In this document: piece by piece, positions 10,919 to 22,400 of the stretch
How the letters are laid out: each line of letters begins with the position of its first letter
Numbering within the stretch: the first letter of the stretch is position 1
Assembly: GCF_023856365.1 (NCBI RefSeq)
Contig: NC_064538.1
Span: 17,152,935-17,216,934 of the forward strand
Length of the DNA stretch: 64,000 nucleotides
Direction: 5' to 3'
DNA from: Brienomyrus brachyistius
Taxonomy: Eukaryota; Chordata; Actinopteri; Osteoglossiformes; Mormyridae
Made by a program: the position numbers and the translations under genes
Notes under the pieces: generated by a model
What the model was told of the DNA's origin: nothing
Seen by the model: only the letters and a program-made list of their open reading frames with translations
Database searches by the model: none

Positions 10919-13900
10919 CACGCAAGCTAAAGTCTCAGATGAGGGAGTGTCAGTGCTGAACTAAAAACCTTTGGGGTTTGGCCCCGGGCTCGGAGTGACA
11001 CTGACATTCTCTCTGGTGGCTCCTGAGCATCTATTTTGAGTCCTTACTGGCACAAATAAAGACCTATGCTTAGAGAGGATAACAGATTAATTTCATTCTC
11101 ACCTGGCAACTGTTTGTCAAACATATCGTTTGGTTAATTATTTCACTGACTCTTTTGGAATATGAAATGTGAGCAGATCAGGGGTGTTTAATTACTCGTC
11201 TAAATTAGAAAACAACTCTGAGGAAATCTAATATGAAAATATCACTGGGATTTTCATTCGTTTTATCCCATTTCATAATCTCATTATGCAAGCTACTCAT
11301 TAGCTTAAAAAATGATTTATTTGCATAAATGTTGGGTTTGTTGTTGCTCAAAAAATCACTATCCCAGGGTCTGTTGTGTCTGGGGTCCAAATGAAAAAGA
11401 CACGGCCTCAGATGTTCCAAAAATGAAACAAGTGACTAGCAAATAGAGTCAGGAGATCGTGGAGAGCTAGCAGGTTAAGGTTAGCAAAACATGCTGGTTC
11501 TGCATCTACTGAATAAGTAATGTGTGTATTTAACATTTAGTGTAGTGGCTGTTTGTGGCCAACAGGGGGCCCCACAAAAACGAATGGTTTGATTGGAAGT
11601 AAACACTGCCGCTGTTTGTATGGGTATGTACAGCAAGTCCTATAGGAATAACAATGGCAGGTAGGTCTGGCAGAATCATGAAAACGCATGCATCTGTGAA
11701 TAGTTAATGTCTTGCTAGGCTTGAAGCAGTTTCACTGTTTTATCATGTAGTCAACCACTAACCAGGATCTTGCAGGAAGTGAGAAACACTCGACAAGGTG
11801 CAAACTCACAGTGACGTCTGACTACATGGAGCAGAGCCCATGAGAGTCTGTGCAGAAATCTTGTGGGCTTTGACTGGGGGCAGAAACGTAACAGCTTGTG
11901 TAATGAAAGCTCTCTGGACGCGATGCGAACTCTGAGGGTCCGATTTCTTTCATGGCGGATACCCATCCTGTTTTATCACCTTCTCATTTGTATCTTGACG
12001 ACAAAGCAACACTATCGGTTTCCGGGCTCCACGTATTGTGTACTTTGAGCCAACCAGAGGGACATCTCACGTAGTTTGACTCAACTTCACATTGGGCAAA
12101 ATGCTCACAAGGCAAAAACCAGGACTTCATACATTTTATATATATACCACAATGCTGATTTTGTGTCAACTGCATACAGACAAATGCATGTTTTATACCG
12201 TCCAGATCTATATTAGCATTTCCCTTTTACAACATTGATTTTCGAGAGTTATCTTCATACACAAAATGCTTACCAACTTCTTCACTTTGGCAGTCAATGT
12301 ATTCTTGTTATTCTCCGTGTTCCTACAAAAACCCCATGAATTATTTCACGCCAGCTGTGATAAGCAGCACTAATCATTAACAGTGGTGACTGTCAATGCT
12401 GACACACAGCTGCTTTGGCTATGTTTACAGAATTATTTCCTTAAGGAAGAAAATAAGTGCCAAGTTGTAGAGAGAAGTAAAATTAAAAAGTACATGCTTG
12501 AGATGAAGACGAGTCATTCAGGAAGACCTCACAGTCCAAAGGAGAATTGCCGCGTGGAACCCGGGGGGGGGACTGTGTGCCCCTGGGATTCCTACATGGA
12601 GGCCAAGCCGGTCCCCTGACACCAAGATCACAAAGGTCTTCTGCCATCCAAGGACAGGTGTTATTGCACCAATGTTCAAGTGGACAGAGACACAATGCGA
12701 AAGACTGAAAATTCACCTGTCTGTAGGAATTCCTACAGCAGATTACGCTGGACAATGCAAGGATTCCAGTCAAAATAAATAAAATGGCTACCAGAATGAA
12801 ATTTATAATGAATGCATAATGGAGACACAGGATGCATGTCAGCCTTCAAAAAAAAAATCACTGTTCTAAGTTTACAAATAAATAAAGAAGCAAGCAAAAT
12901 ACTAACGTATAAGTTGGTATATTGCCAACTATTTTCATAAACTGTAGCCATCAGCATTTTCCAAAAGCTGTTAGCCTCTGTATTTAATCACACAGGTTTT
13001 TCTGCCCCAGGTCACAGACTGATTCTTACCAAAGACCACCTTGGAAAATGGTATAAAGAAAACCTCAATAAACACACAGAGTCCTCGTGTATAAATGCAT
13101 TGCTTTACCCAAAAACCCAAAAAACACCCCATTTATATCAGTACTCAGACCTTCCTTCATAATTGGGATGGTGTTACCCGGGTGATAAGCAGTGCCTGGT
13201 CCTTGTTATTAAAGATAAGATATTCAAGACCTGTTCCTTACATTCACTCTTTCCTTTAAGTGCCGTGTGTCACCAGGTTACCTGTAACATGCCATTTTCT
13301 CAGGAATGTATCTGCAGTGCTGCAAAGCTAGAAGGTTCTCCCACCTTTACACAGGAACACTGGGACTGTTAGGTCTTGTTCTCTTGTTCACTAATCAAGG
13401 ATCTTGTTTCCCTAATTTGCACCATGGTTGACGCACCAGCAACTGGGAAACTTAAATGCATTGACCCCCCGACCCTGTTTTATTTTCTTCCAAAACACCC
13501 ATTTCCAGATATATGCCCAACAAAGTGAGAGATTTCAGTTATTTACTTTTAACAAGGCGAAAATTCCTAAAAGTGCGTTGTCATTTAGTCATTATTGGGT
13601 ATTTTGTGACAAATGATGGAAAAAAAATCAGTTAATTCTGCAATATAAATATACCCCCTAAACAAAAGCATTTTTGGAAACCGTGGGTCCGATAACTTTC
13701 TCAAGGCTCATAATGTGTGTATAGCAATGCTATATTACCTAGTAAATACTGTAAAAATACTGTACAGTATTCAGCACCAATTACAAAATGCATGTGTCTT
13801 TTGCGGGAAAGGTTACTGAAATTCATTGCACAACAGACTATTGCAACAAACTGTTAGAGCAGGTGCCATGCTGCTTGCACGTCGGGGGTGTGTCTGGCAG

Positions 13901-15825
13901 GATGATGCATCCTCTAATACGCTTGTAATGCATCCAGTATTCTGAAGTCATAAGCATCTTCTTTGCATTTTCAGCTTTTCTTTGGACAGTTCAGTTTAAG
14001 TATCCAATGCTGAGCTTCTCCACCTCATGCCTGAGCCCAATAAAATACATATTTCTGGATTTCGTTATTTATATCAGGCCTTGACTCAATGAAAAATGAT
14101 TTTTGTCTTCCCTTCACGGGGCACTAAAATGCAAGATATTGCAAATAATTGACTTCTTTTGGTCCGGGTACAAAGTGCAAAAGAGAGTGATCAATATTTT
14201 GATTCTTCAGAAAAGATTATATTTTATTAGTTCTAAAGTAAGACTTTACTGCTATTATTTGTTTTTTATAATAAGCATGCAAAAATATTAAACAGATATC
14301 GTAAGCAGTTTTGCTCAGCATGGGAAAATTGTTTGGGATGCAAGTAGAGTAGACATTTGGAACAACACCTTCTGAGATACTCCTGAGGAAACGACTTACT
14401 CTTATCTCACCCGGTAAAGTATACAGCTGCATAAATGAGCAAAGCTGGGGGAAAAGACAACAAAAAAATGCAATGTAGCTGTAGATCTAAGTTTTGTCAG
14501 TTTTTGGAGATCTCATCTTTAATAAGATGCTAGAGAAAGCACCTCAAGTCTACCATATTTACCGCACGACGATGGTATTCAGGGCGGTTCAGTTATAGGT
14601 TTCGTCAGTTTCTTAAATCAATAACTGTACATGATTTCAAAATGGACCAAAGGTCCTTGACCGGACCCATCTGGCAGTTGTCCGTTTTGGGCCTTGAATT
14701 TCAATCAAACTAATTTCAGCAACAGTCTGTCTAGACTTCAGCTCTTTCTTCATCTGTATTTGCACTGCTTCTCCGGCCTTCTGGACCACCGTCAAACTAG
14801 TGACACTATGGGCATCATTCCACGTTTCTGCGGCCGTGACTGCGGAGAGGATACGGATTTACAGAGAAAGGCATCAGTGTATCGTCATTGTGCGACGGGG
14901 AACATACCTGTATATGATGTGAAGAGATATAATGAAATGACATGGCAGCCTGTCATGCCTATTGTGCATACTGGTTAGAAACGAGGCATTCTTAATGGGG
15001 ATCATATCACCACTGGAACCTGGGCGTCTGGTGCAAAGTTAAACAAAGGTACGGTTTGCGGCTTGTGCTCATCAAGCAGAGATGTGGGCAGGCACAGCCC
15101 ACAAAGCAATCACCCTATAACCCTCATATTACTGGGGGGCGGGGGGGGAGACAGACGGCATCAAACCTCTCCACTGTAAAATCAACACCCAACCAATATC
15201 TTTACCTGGGGTCAATCATGTTCATTTTGATAATCTGACATTTCTTTGCATAGATACCATCCACCATTCATTTTGACAAGTGTCCATTCTTCACTCTGTA
15301 GAACTTCTCATAAACCATAATAACCTGTCGCATACCTGTCAGGAAACAAGTTTGCATTGGTGATTTTGAAAAGCATCCTTTTTACTTTCACCATTTGCAG
15401 ATGACTTTACACAAGGAACAATGGTACAGTATTTTATAAAGGGGATAAAAGTAAAAAGCAGTCAAGTGATTTTCCGTGCATAAACTGAAAAACAGTTACA
15501 CGTGTAAAAGCGGTTCTTAACCTGCATTGGTGAGAAATAAGCAGATTTTAAATACTAAACGTAATAAAAGTTCAGTGACATTGAACGCCACGCAACTCTC
15601 TCTGCTATTTATGACTGAATAACCAAATCAGCAGTTTCTGTTAACCTGAGCCGCACTATAATACTAGGTAACAAAAAGTTACTTTGATTTACAGGTTTCT
15701 CTTTCCCATACTTTAGTCGTTCGAACCGTGCATATAAAAGGGAAATAAGATATGCAATTGACCTATGGTCATGAGCTGTGGGTAGTGACCGAAAGAACAA
15801 GGCCGCGAATACAAGCAGCATACAA

Positions 15826-16197
15826 TGGGTTTTCTCCACAGGGTGGCTGGGCTCTCCCTTAGAGATAGGGTGAGAAGCTTGGTCATTTGGGAGGGACTCA
15901 CAGTAGAGCCGCTGCTCCTCCGCATCGAGAGGAGCCAGATGAGGTGGCTCGGGCATTTGGTCAGGATGCCTCCTGAACGTCTCTCTGGTGAGATGTTCCG
16001 AGCATGTTCCACTGGGAGGAGGCCCTGGGGAAGACCCAGCACAGGCTGGAGAGACTATGTCTCCTGGCTGGCCTGGGAACGCCTCAGGATTCCCCCAGAG
16101 GAGCTGGACAAAGTGGCCGGGGAGAGGGAAGTCTGGGTTTCTCTGCTTAGACTGCTGCCCCCGTGACCTGGAAAAGTGGTAGATGATGGATGGATGG
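15826..16197 (+). mobile_element. Rex3/RTE-like LINE 3' end, 5'-truncated
   Basis: An open frame at 15825-16166 encodes a C-terminal retrotransposon segment with LRIERSQMRWLGHLVRMPPE, then a GRRPWGRPSTGWRDYVSWLA-type block and PPEELDKVAGEREVW. About 30 bases after the stop the element ends in a (GATG)n tail, characteristic of RTE/Rex3 elements. The reverse transcriptase core is absent. The frame is intact, which suggests a fairly young insertion. No convincing target-site duplication. Confidence 0.75.
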
Positions 16198-16890
16198 CAA
16201 ATACGCAATTGTACAATTTTACTTTTAAGTATGACATGGCCTGTCACAGTAATGAACATTTGTGACCACTGACATAGAAGACAATGCTGGCTAAGTACTC
16301 ATGTGAATGTTAGAGCAAAACTTCTCATGGAACTCAAAACAACAACCTTATACATTCTTACATCTTAGCACAAAACTACCATCTAGATACATACAATACA
16401 GTAATGTATGAGGATAGTGTGTAACAGAAAAAGAGGTAGGTCTATAATATAACGTTAGCACGACTTTTCCAAATAAAAAAATCACAGCCTTCCTCGCTGC
16501 CATTTGCAATCCCTTATTTGCTCTGAAATGCGTCGAGAACCGAGGGAAAATCGATCAAACAAATGTTGGCATAGAAAGGTATTGGCTCCCTCGGGACCAT
16601 GCCCAGTGTTGCTGGCGATCAAACCTTTATCAAACATGTCACCGTCTATGGTTTTAATAAGAATATAAAATGCAGTGCAGACCATAAGTGTTAGCAGGTA
16701 GCACCAGGGATCGACTTTGATTTAAAAAAAAAAATCGGACCATTGACTCTGTGGTAAATTTTGCCGAAGTGGGAGATCTCCACGGCAAAACTTGTCTGAC
16801 CACATATCTATCCGCGCACCGGTAAAATGCCCGGTACGCCGAATGACCAGTCCAGTCCTGACCCGCATTCACTTTCCTTTATCTGTCGGA

Positions 16891-17143
16891 GTTGCAGCGG
16901 CTTTACTTCCACCTTTATCACTACTGCGATCGATGAAATGTTTGGCATCTATCCCAGGGAAACAGCCCTCCCAGCCCGGACTATATAGCTCCTCCCAGCC
17001 CATTTAAATCTCAGTGCGCAAAGTGGCTGCGATCAGTCGTCGGTATAGTTATACTGGAAGGGCAGTGAGGATAGCTCAGTCTTAGGAAGCAGCAGCGTCT
17101 TTTTTGTGTCATTTTATATTCGTTAGTGTCCTGTTCCTCCATA
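16891..17143 (+). promoter_or_regulatory. dgat2: dgat2 promoter with TATA box and 5' UTR
   Basis: TATATAG at 16982-16988 lies between two copies of CTCCCAGCCC, 156 bases before the dgat2 start codon. This predicts initiation near 17010-17020 and a 5' UTR of about 130 nt. The placement is inferred from motif spacing only. Confidence 0.5.
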
Positions 17144-17183
17144 ATGAAGACGATACTTGCTGCTTATTCCGGTGTCTTGCGAG
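17144..17183 (+). CDS. dgat2: dgat2 exon 1 (coding part)
   Basis: Encodes residues 1-13 plus one base (40 nt). The peptide [13 protein letters not shown] is the hallmark DGAT2 N-terminus. Donor GTAAGA at 17184. Confidence 0.92.
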
Positions 17184-19406
17184 GTAAGATAATAATAGAC
17201 CGCTTTAAACCCCGTGTAATATCTTGCTCCGCTTAATGATTTTAAACAATTGGGAAATCCCGTTGGCGGCTAATTTAACTTGTATTATTTAAAACATGTT
17301 GCCCATCTATACCTAAGAACAACGATGCATTAATACTTATGGTGTGGTTGATATTTATTCATTGTATTTATTCATTGTGGGTTAGTTCTTCAATAGTTAA
17401 TCACATAAACACAGCAGGCTTCTGTTAGAGAACTTACAATAGTATTGTCTTAGCACTACTTATATTAAACGCATAGTTACGCAAAACACCTTTAAATTAA
17501 GTGTAGGTCACAGAAATGCATTTGCAGCTGCATGTGCGAAGAAGTGATTCATTTAATGCTACCTTAATTTCTTTCGTGGTCGCTTTGTCTTTGGACAGCG
17601 TTATTTAACAGATAGATGTCACTGCTTGGGTCAGACATGCACGCCTAAGTACACGTGTTGTTTGTTGCCTGTAATGTTTGACAGGAGTTATTTTAAGATT
17701 TAGGCCATGATTTAAAGAGTTATGGAAACAAAGAAGTTTATTTTATTGCACGTAGTTCTCCTGTACTTCAGGGAGAAGGCTGCCTGTTGCTGTATGCTTG
17801 TGGGGAATGCAGTGCTGTACATGGTGGTCTTTATGCATTGTGTGCCCACCCCCATTCCCATTCTCAGGCACTGGTTCCAGCATCCTCTCTGCCCTTCAAG
17901 ATCTGAGCAGCACATCCTGGCTGTCCCACTCCAAGGTCATCAAGCAGCTGCAGGCCATCTCTGTGATCCAGTGGATCCTCACTTTCCTCTTTGTAGGTGA
18001 GCAGTGCACTTTCTCCCCGGGCGCCTCCAGTTCCTCATTAGTTCAGCAAGAGGAGCTAACCGTGGGTGCTCTTGCTTCCCGATTCCATAACATCAGCCTT
18101 TCAGGCCAGACACCCCATCTAAGATCTATCTCACATTTAAAATAATGTCTTTCCACATGTTATTTAAACTTCATATTAACTTAATTGCTCAAACTTAATG
18201 TAAAATAAGGTTTTGTTTGTTGTTTAGGTCTCATTTGGGCACCATTCCTGTTTTTATATAACATTTAAAATCCAGGGAAAATGCCAGAACACGAACAAAG
18301 AAATATGAGATGGATACGTGGTGTGTAGTTTTGTAAACTGGAACGAGAGTGGGATTATCTAATTTGCTTCGCATTTAAGCCGTTGCGCTAAGCCTTGTTC
18401 GGCTGAATTGTCGTTGTAGCTTGAGTCTGATGCCGGAGCAGATTTGCCGATTGCGTCATGGTGGACAGACCCCGTAAGTGTAAGGAAATGGCCTCTTTTT
18501 TTCCCACAGGTGCATCCTGCACGATGGTGCTGATCTACCTGTTCTGCACTGACTGCTGGCTGATTGCGGCCTTCTACACCTGCTGGCTCATCTTTGACTG
18601 GGACACCCCCAATGAAGGCAGGATGCGCACATTTGGGACGGGGGGCGGAGATGCAACCTGTTCAGAAATCCATGATTCTCACCCTCACCCTAGTTGCATT
18701 GTAGAGTTCAAGGATTCCAGTCTGGTAGCTAAATCTCTTAACTGTGTGTGCGTTCAGGTGGCCGCCGGTCGTCCTGGGTGCGGAACTGGGCCGTTTGGAC
18801 CTATTTCAGAGATTTCTTCCCTATCAGGGTAAGTGTCCTTATGTCACTATCAGTTCAATTAATTCTGGGTCATCTGTAGGCTGGAAAATATCAGAGCTGA
18901 TCATAACCTGTTTTCAATAGTTTCAGGATCTGTTATCTCAGTGTTGCCGTATCCTCCGTCAAACATGCCTGGCACATATCGAACAGGACTGGGTATTCGC
19001 AACTATTTCATCTGAGAAAACCATTGATTATTTTGCTAAATGTGTCTTTTGAAGTTCAGAGATAAACAAAATCCAATACCCAGAGCCTCTGTTTTTCTCC
19101 CTCTTCTTTCTTTACCTTGACTGTACCCCCTGAGAGTCCGTTCGTTAATTGCAAGTCAGCAGACTTTGCTCCACTGATAGACTGATGGCCTGTTGCTGAG
19201 GTAGTCTTTTCATTCCTCTTCGCTGATGCCCAGAGTCAGAGTTCAATCCCAGATTAGGCAGAACAGTCTTACCACACAGTCTGTATGGCAGAATCCTCCA
19301 TGATGATGTCACCAACGCTGTTTGAGTAGAAGTGGTTTGCGTTGGCCAATGCCAAAGCTAAGGGCCAAAGTAGACCTGTGTGTATATGTATGTGTATATA
19401 TATATA

Positions 19407-19443
<37 letters not shown>

Positions 19444-22400
19444 GTATATATAATTATAGGCTATTCTGACATGTCATGATTTGACAGGGGAAGCTTCATC
19501 TTAACCCTTTGATAGTCATGAATATCCAGTATGGATCAGCACATGTCTCCATGCTCTAGATCCATTTCTCAATCCAGTTCTCGGGGACCCCCGGACAGTC
19601 CACATTTTTACTCCCTCCCAGGACCCAGCATACCTCAACCAAACAGAACACTGAATACCTGGTACAGGTGTTCTGTGAGCTGGGAGGACTAGGTTGAGGA
19701 ACACTGTCTTAGATCAGGTTTTTGAGGTAATTAGATTATTAATTAGAGGACTGGTTGGCTGGTTATACCAAAAGCTTGCATACACACTGTTCCTTTGCGG
19801 ATAAGATGGGCCACCCTTGTCATAGATGATTCTACATTGGTAAGAGTTGGATGTGAAATTGTGTGTCTGTCAAGATGTAATGTGAGGCTGTATGAAGTTT
19901 AATATTGGTGCAGTGAAGCTGGTCATAATTTGGTCATTGTAAATTCCAGTTACTCTATTTGTCAGTTCCTCAGCACCACAATGTTTTGACTCAAGCCATT
20001 TATTCCAAAGTAGGGTAAAAGTCACATTCAATAGCCGTGATTAACGTGCCATAAAAATCCCTGAGCGTTGTCTCCAGAGTTTGAACTTTGGTTGTGTGAA
20101 ACTCTACGTGTCTAGTACTTGGATGTACGATTCCGCCTTCTGGCTATTTTGATGGCTGGTAAGTCCCCGCTTGAGAGTTTGTGACGAGTGGGTGCTGGGA
20201 AGCTCGTGGTGGAGCTGCTTGTTTGATGTCCTGTGTGACTCTCTCGCTGATGAACCTTTCCAAACAGGAACTCCACGGGAGTGGCTGCGCAAGTGCTCCT
20301 TGTAACCATGGGCTAAAAAAATCTATCACGGAATCTCCTTGGAAACATCACAATCTGAACTAATAATCATGTTGTGTATCGCTTGTTTGATTAGCTGCTG
20401 GGAATAGCATGCACAGCCTATCTTGTGTGTGTTTACAATTAATTCCATTTGAGTTCTTTTGTTGCTATACTCAACGGAGTACTTTTTCCCAAATGACCAG
20501 CTGTTTATAGTATCTTTTAAAATTTTCGATTAGATTCTCTGGAATTGTAATAAATAAATCTACAAACAAATATCTTCACCCAGGCTGAAAACAGAACAAT
20601 GATTATGGCTATTATTTTATTACTTGACTACTTAGATGTAGCTTATCGGGATCGATAATTCCAAGCTAAAAAATTTATGAAAGCATGTACATCACTCCTA
20701 TGCTATAAGACTCGCGTACAACGATTCAGTTTTGGCTGCTTTTCCAAGTACATTAGTCTGATTTTATTGCTAAAAGAACACAAGCTCTACAAGTTGCCCA
20801 TTTTCAAGTCGTATGATATTTCAGAGATTTGTACAACTTTTGCTAAGGCCAATCTTTCACACCGACTATTTGCAATGCAGGGGACTTGCAGTGCACTTGC
20901 CTACATCAAAAATGCTATTCCGAAGACCTCCAAATATAAATCTTTTGTTCCATGTAAAACATACGCAATAAATGAGGCCCTAGTGAAACACAATGAAAAT
21001 GACCGATTTTTTTTTTCTTGGCTCATCCAAGACGATTATGCAGGCAGTAAAACAATCATGTAGGTCTTTCCTTAATATTGAATCATTAGTGTCAGACATG
21101 ATATTTTCTGTTGACTATGACTTGTGTGGAAGGTGCAATGTCCTTCACCGAAATGTTGACATAGTGGACTTCCTGTTGCCTTTCAGCTTGTCAAGACGTG
21201 CGACCTTCTGCCAAGTCGGAATTACATCTTCGGCTACCATCCCCATGGGATCTTCTGCTTCGGTGCATTCTGCAACTTTTCGACCGAGTCCACAGGCTTC
21301 TCCAAAAAATTCCCTGGCATTAGACCTTCTCTGGCCACCCTTGCTGGGAACTTCCGCATGCCGTTGCTGAGGGACTACTTGATGAGTGGAGGTAGGCAGT
21401 TTTCTGTAAATATTGATGCAGACTGTGTAGCGTTCATTTAAAAAAGATCCATGGATGTCCATCCAACCATCCATTTTTGGAAACCTCTTGTCTGATTCAG
21501 GGTCGCAGGGGCTCTTGAGCCTATCCTGGACGCTACGGGCATGATCCATGAACAGTGTTTTGTAATTTTATTGAACCCTGAGCTTTGTTCTCTGGCACGA
21601 CCTGAACGGAACATGTGCTGAAGTCAATATTGTGCTGCAGCTGGTGGAATTTGGTTTGTTTGCCCATTGATCGGTGTTTTGCATAGGACAACCAATTCTT
21701 TCGGTGAAGCCCTCTGGCTTTTTGAAACCCTATGGCTTTTTTGGCTTGATAAGGGTGCCTAGATTCGCAAAAGGTATGGAAAGAACGTTGACATTTTGAT
21801 GCGTATTTCAGGTATCTGTCCTGTGAACCGTAACTCAATCGACCACCTTCTATCACACAACGGGACGGGTAATGCTGTCATAATCGTCGTTGGGGGTGCT
21901 GCTGAGTCCCTGGACTGCGCTCCTGGCATGAATTCTGTCACCCTGAAGAACCGCAAGGGCTTTGTGAAGCTGGCATTGCAGAAGGGGTAAGGGTTAGACG
22001 GAAGTAGAAAATGCCTCTTGGAGTTAGTAGGGCCCGTGTGTGTGTGTGTGTGATCTGTCAGATGGCAGACACAAAAGGCAAGATATTAATTCAAAATTAA
22101 TCTTATAAGTCTAACATTAATCTTTATATTTTTGTGTAGAACACTATTCTAGAGATGAATGTCTAATATTGCGTACTAATGCTTTCCATGTATTTCCTTA
22201 TTGGTTATCTGGGTTGAGGTCACGGGGTGAATTCTGTTTTATGCCAGAATACTACTTTCACCTTGAAAAAGAATGATCAACCCATTCACGCACCAGTAGA
22301 GGTTTGGGGCAGAGTCCTGCTCATACCGAGAGTAAGTGCTTCCTGTGGAACTGTTTCTCTCAGGGCCGACTTGGTGCCTGTGTATTCCTTTGGAGAGAAC

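Larger units (their letters stand above)
9661..16890. other. mogat2-dgat2 intergenic region
   Basis: 7.2 kb without a supported gene. It holds a probable dispersed repeat starting near 9800 (TTATTTGCCATGTACA then CAAGGAATTTGTTTTGG, class unassigned), a TA microsatellite (10601-10663), an inverted-repeat hairpin (10795-10918) and a Rex3/RTE-like LINE end (15826-16197). Short open frames here look like chance. Confidence 0.7.
18829..21186. other. dgat2 intron 4
   Basis: 2.4 kb, GT-AG. It holds a GTATAT-type microsatellite (19381-19452), a diverged foldback MITE (19557-19706) and AT-rich sequence. A 128-codon open frame near 20677-21063 resembles nothing I know and is probably chance. Confidence 0.7.

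Noticed and set aside
15609..16259. 216-codon minus-strand open frame
   Set aside because: It is the antisense shadow of the Rex3/RTE-like LINE end.
18618..18652. Downstream GT at 18651 as the true dgat2 exon 3 donor
   Set aside because: It would insert about 12 residues with no counterpart in the family as I recall it, whereas the GC donor restores the exact family junction.
20677..21063. 128-codon open frame in dgat2 intron 4
   Set aside because: AT-rich sequence with no recognisable domain; it ends just before exon 5 and does not join it in frame. Probably chance.
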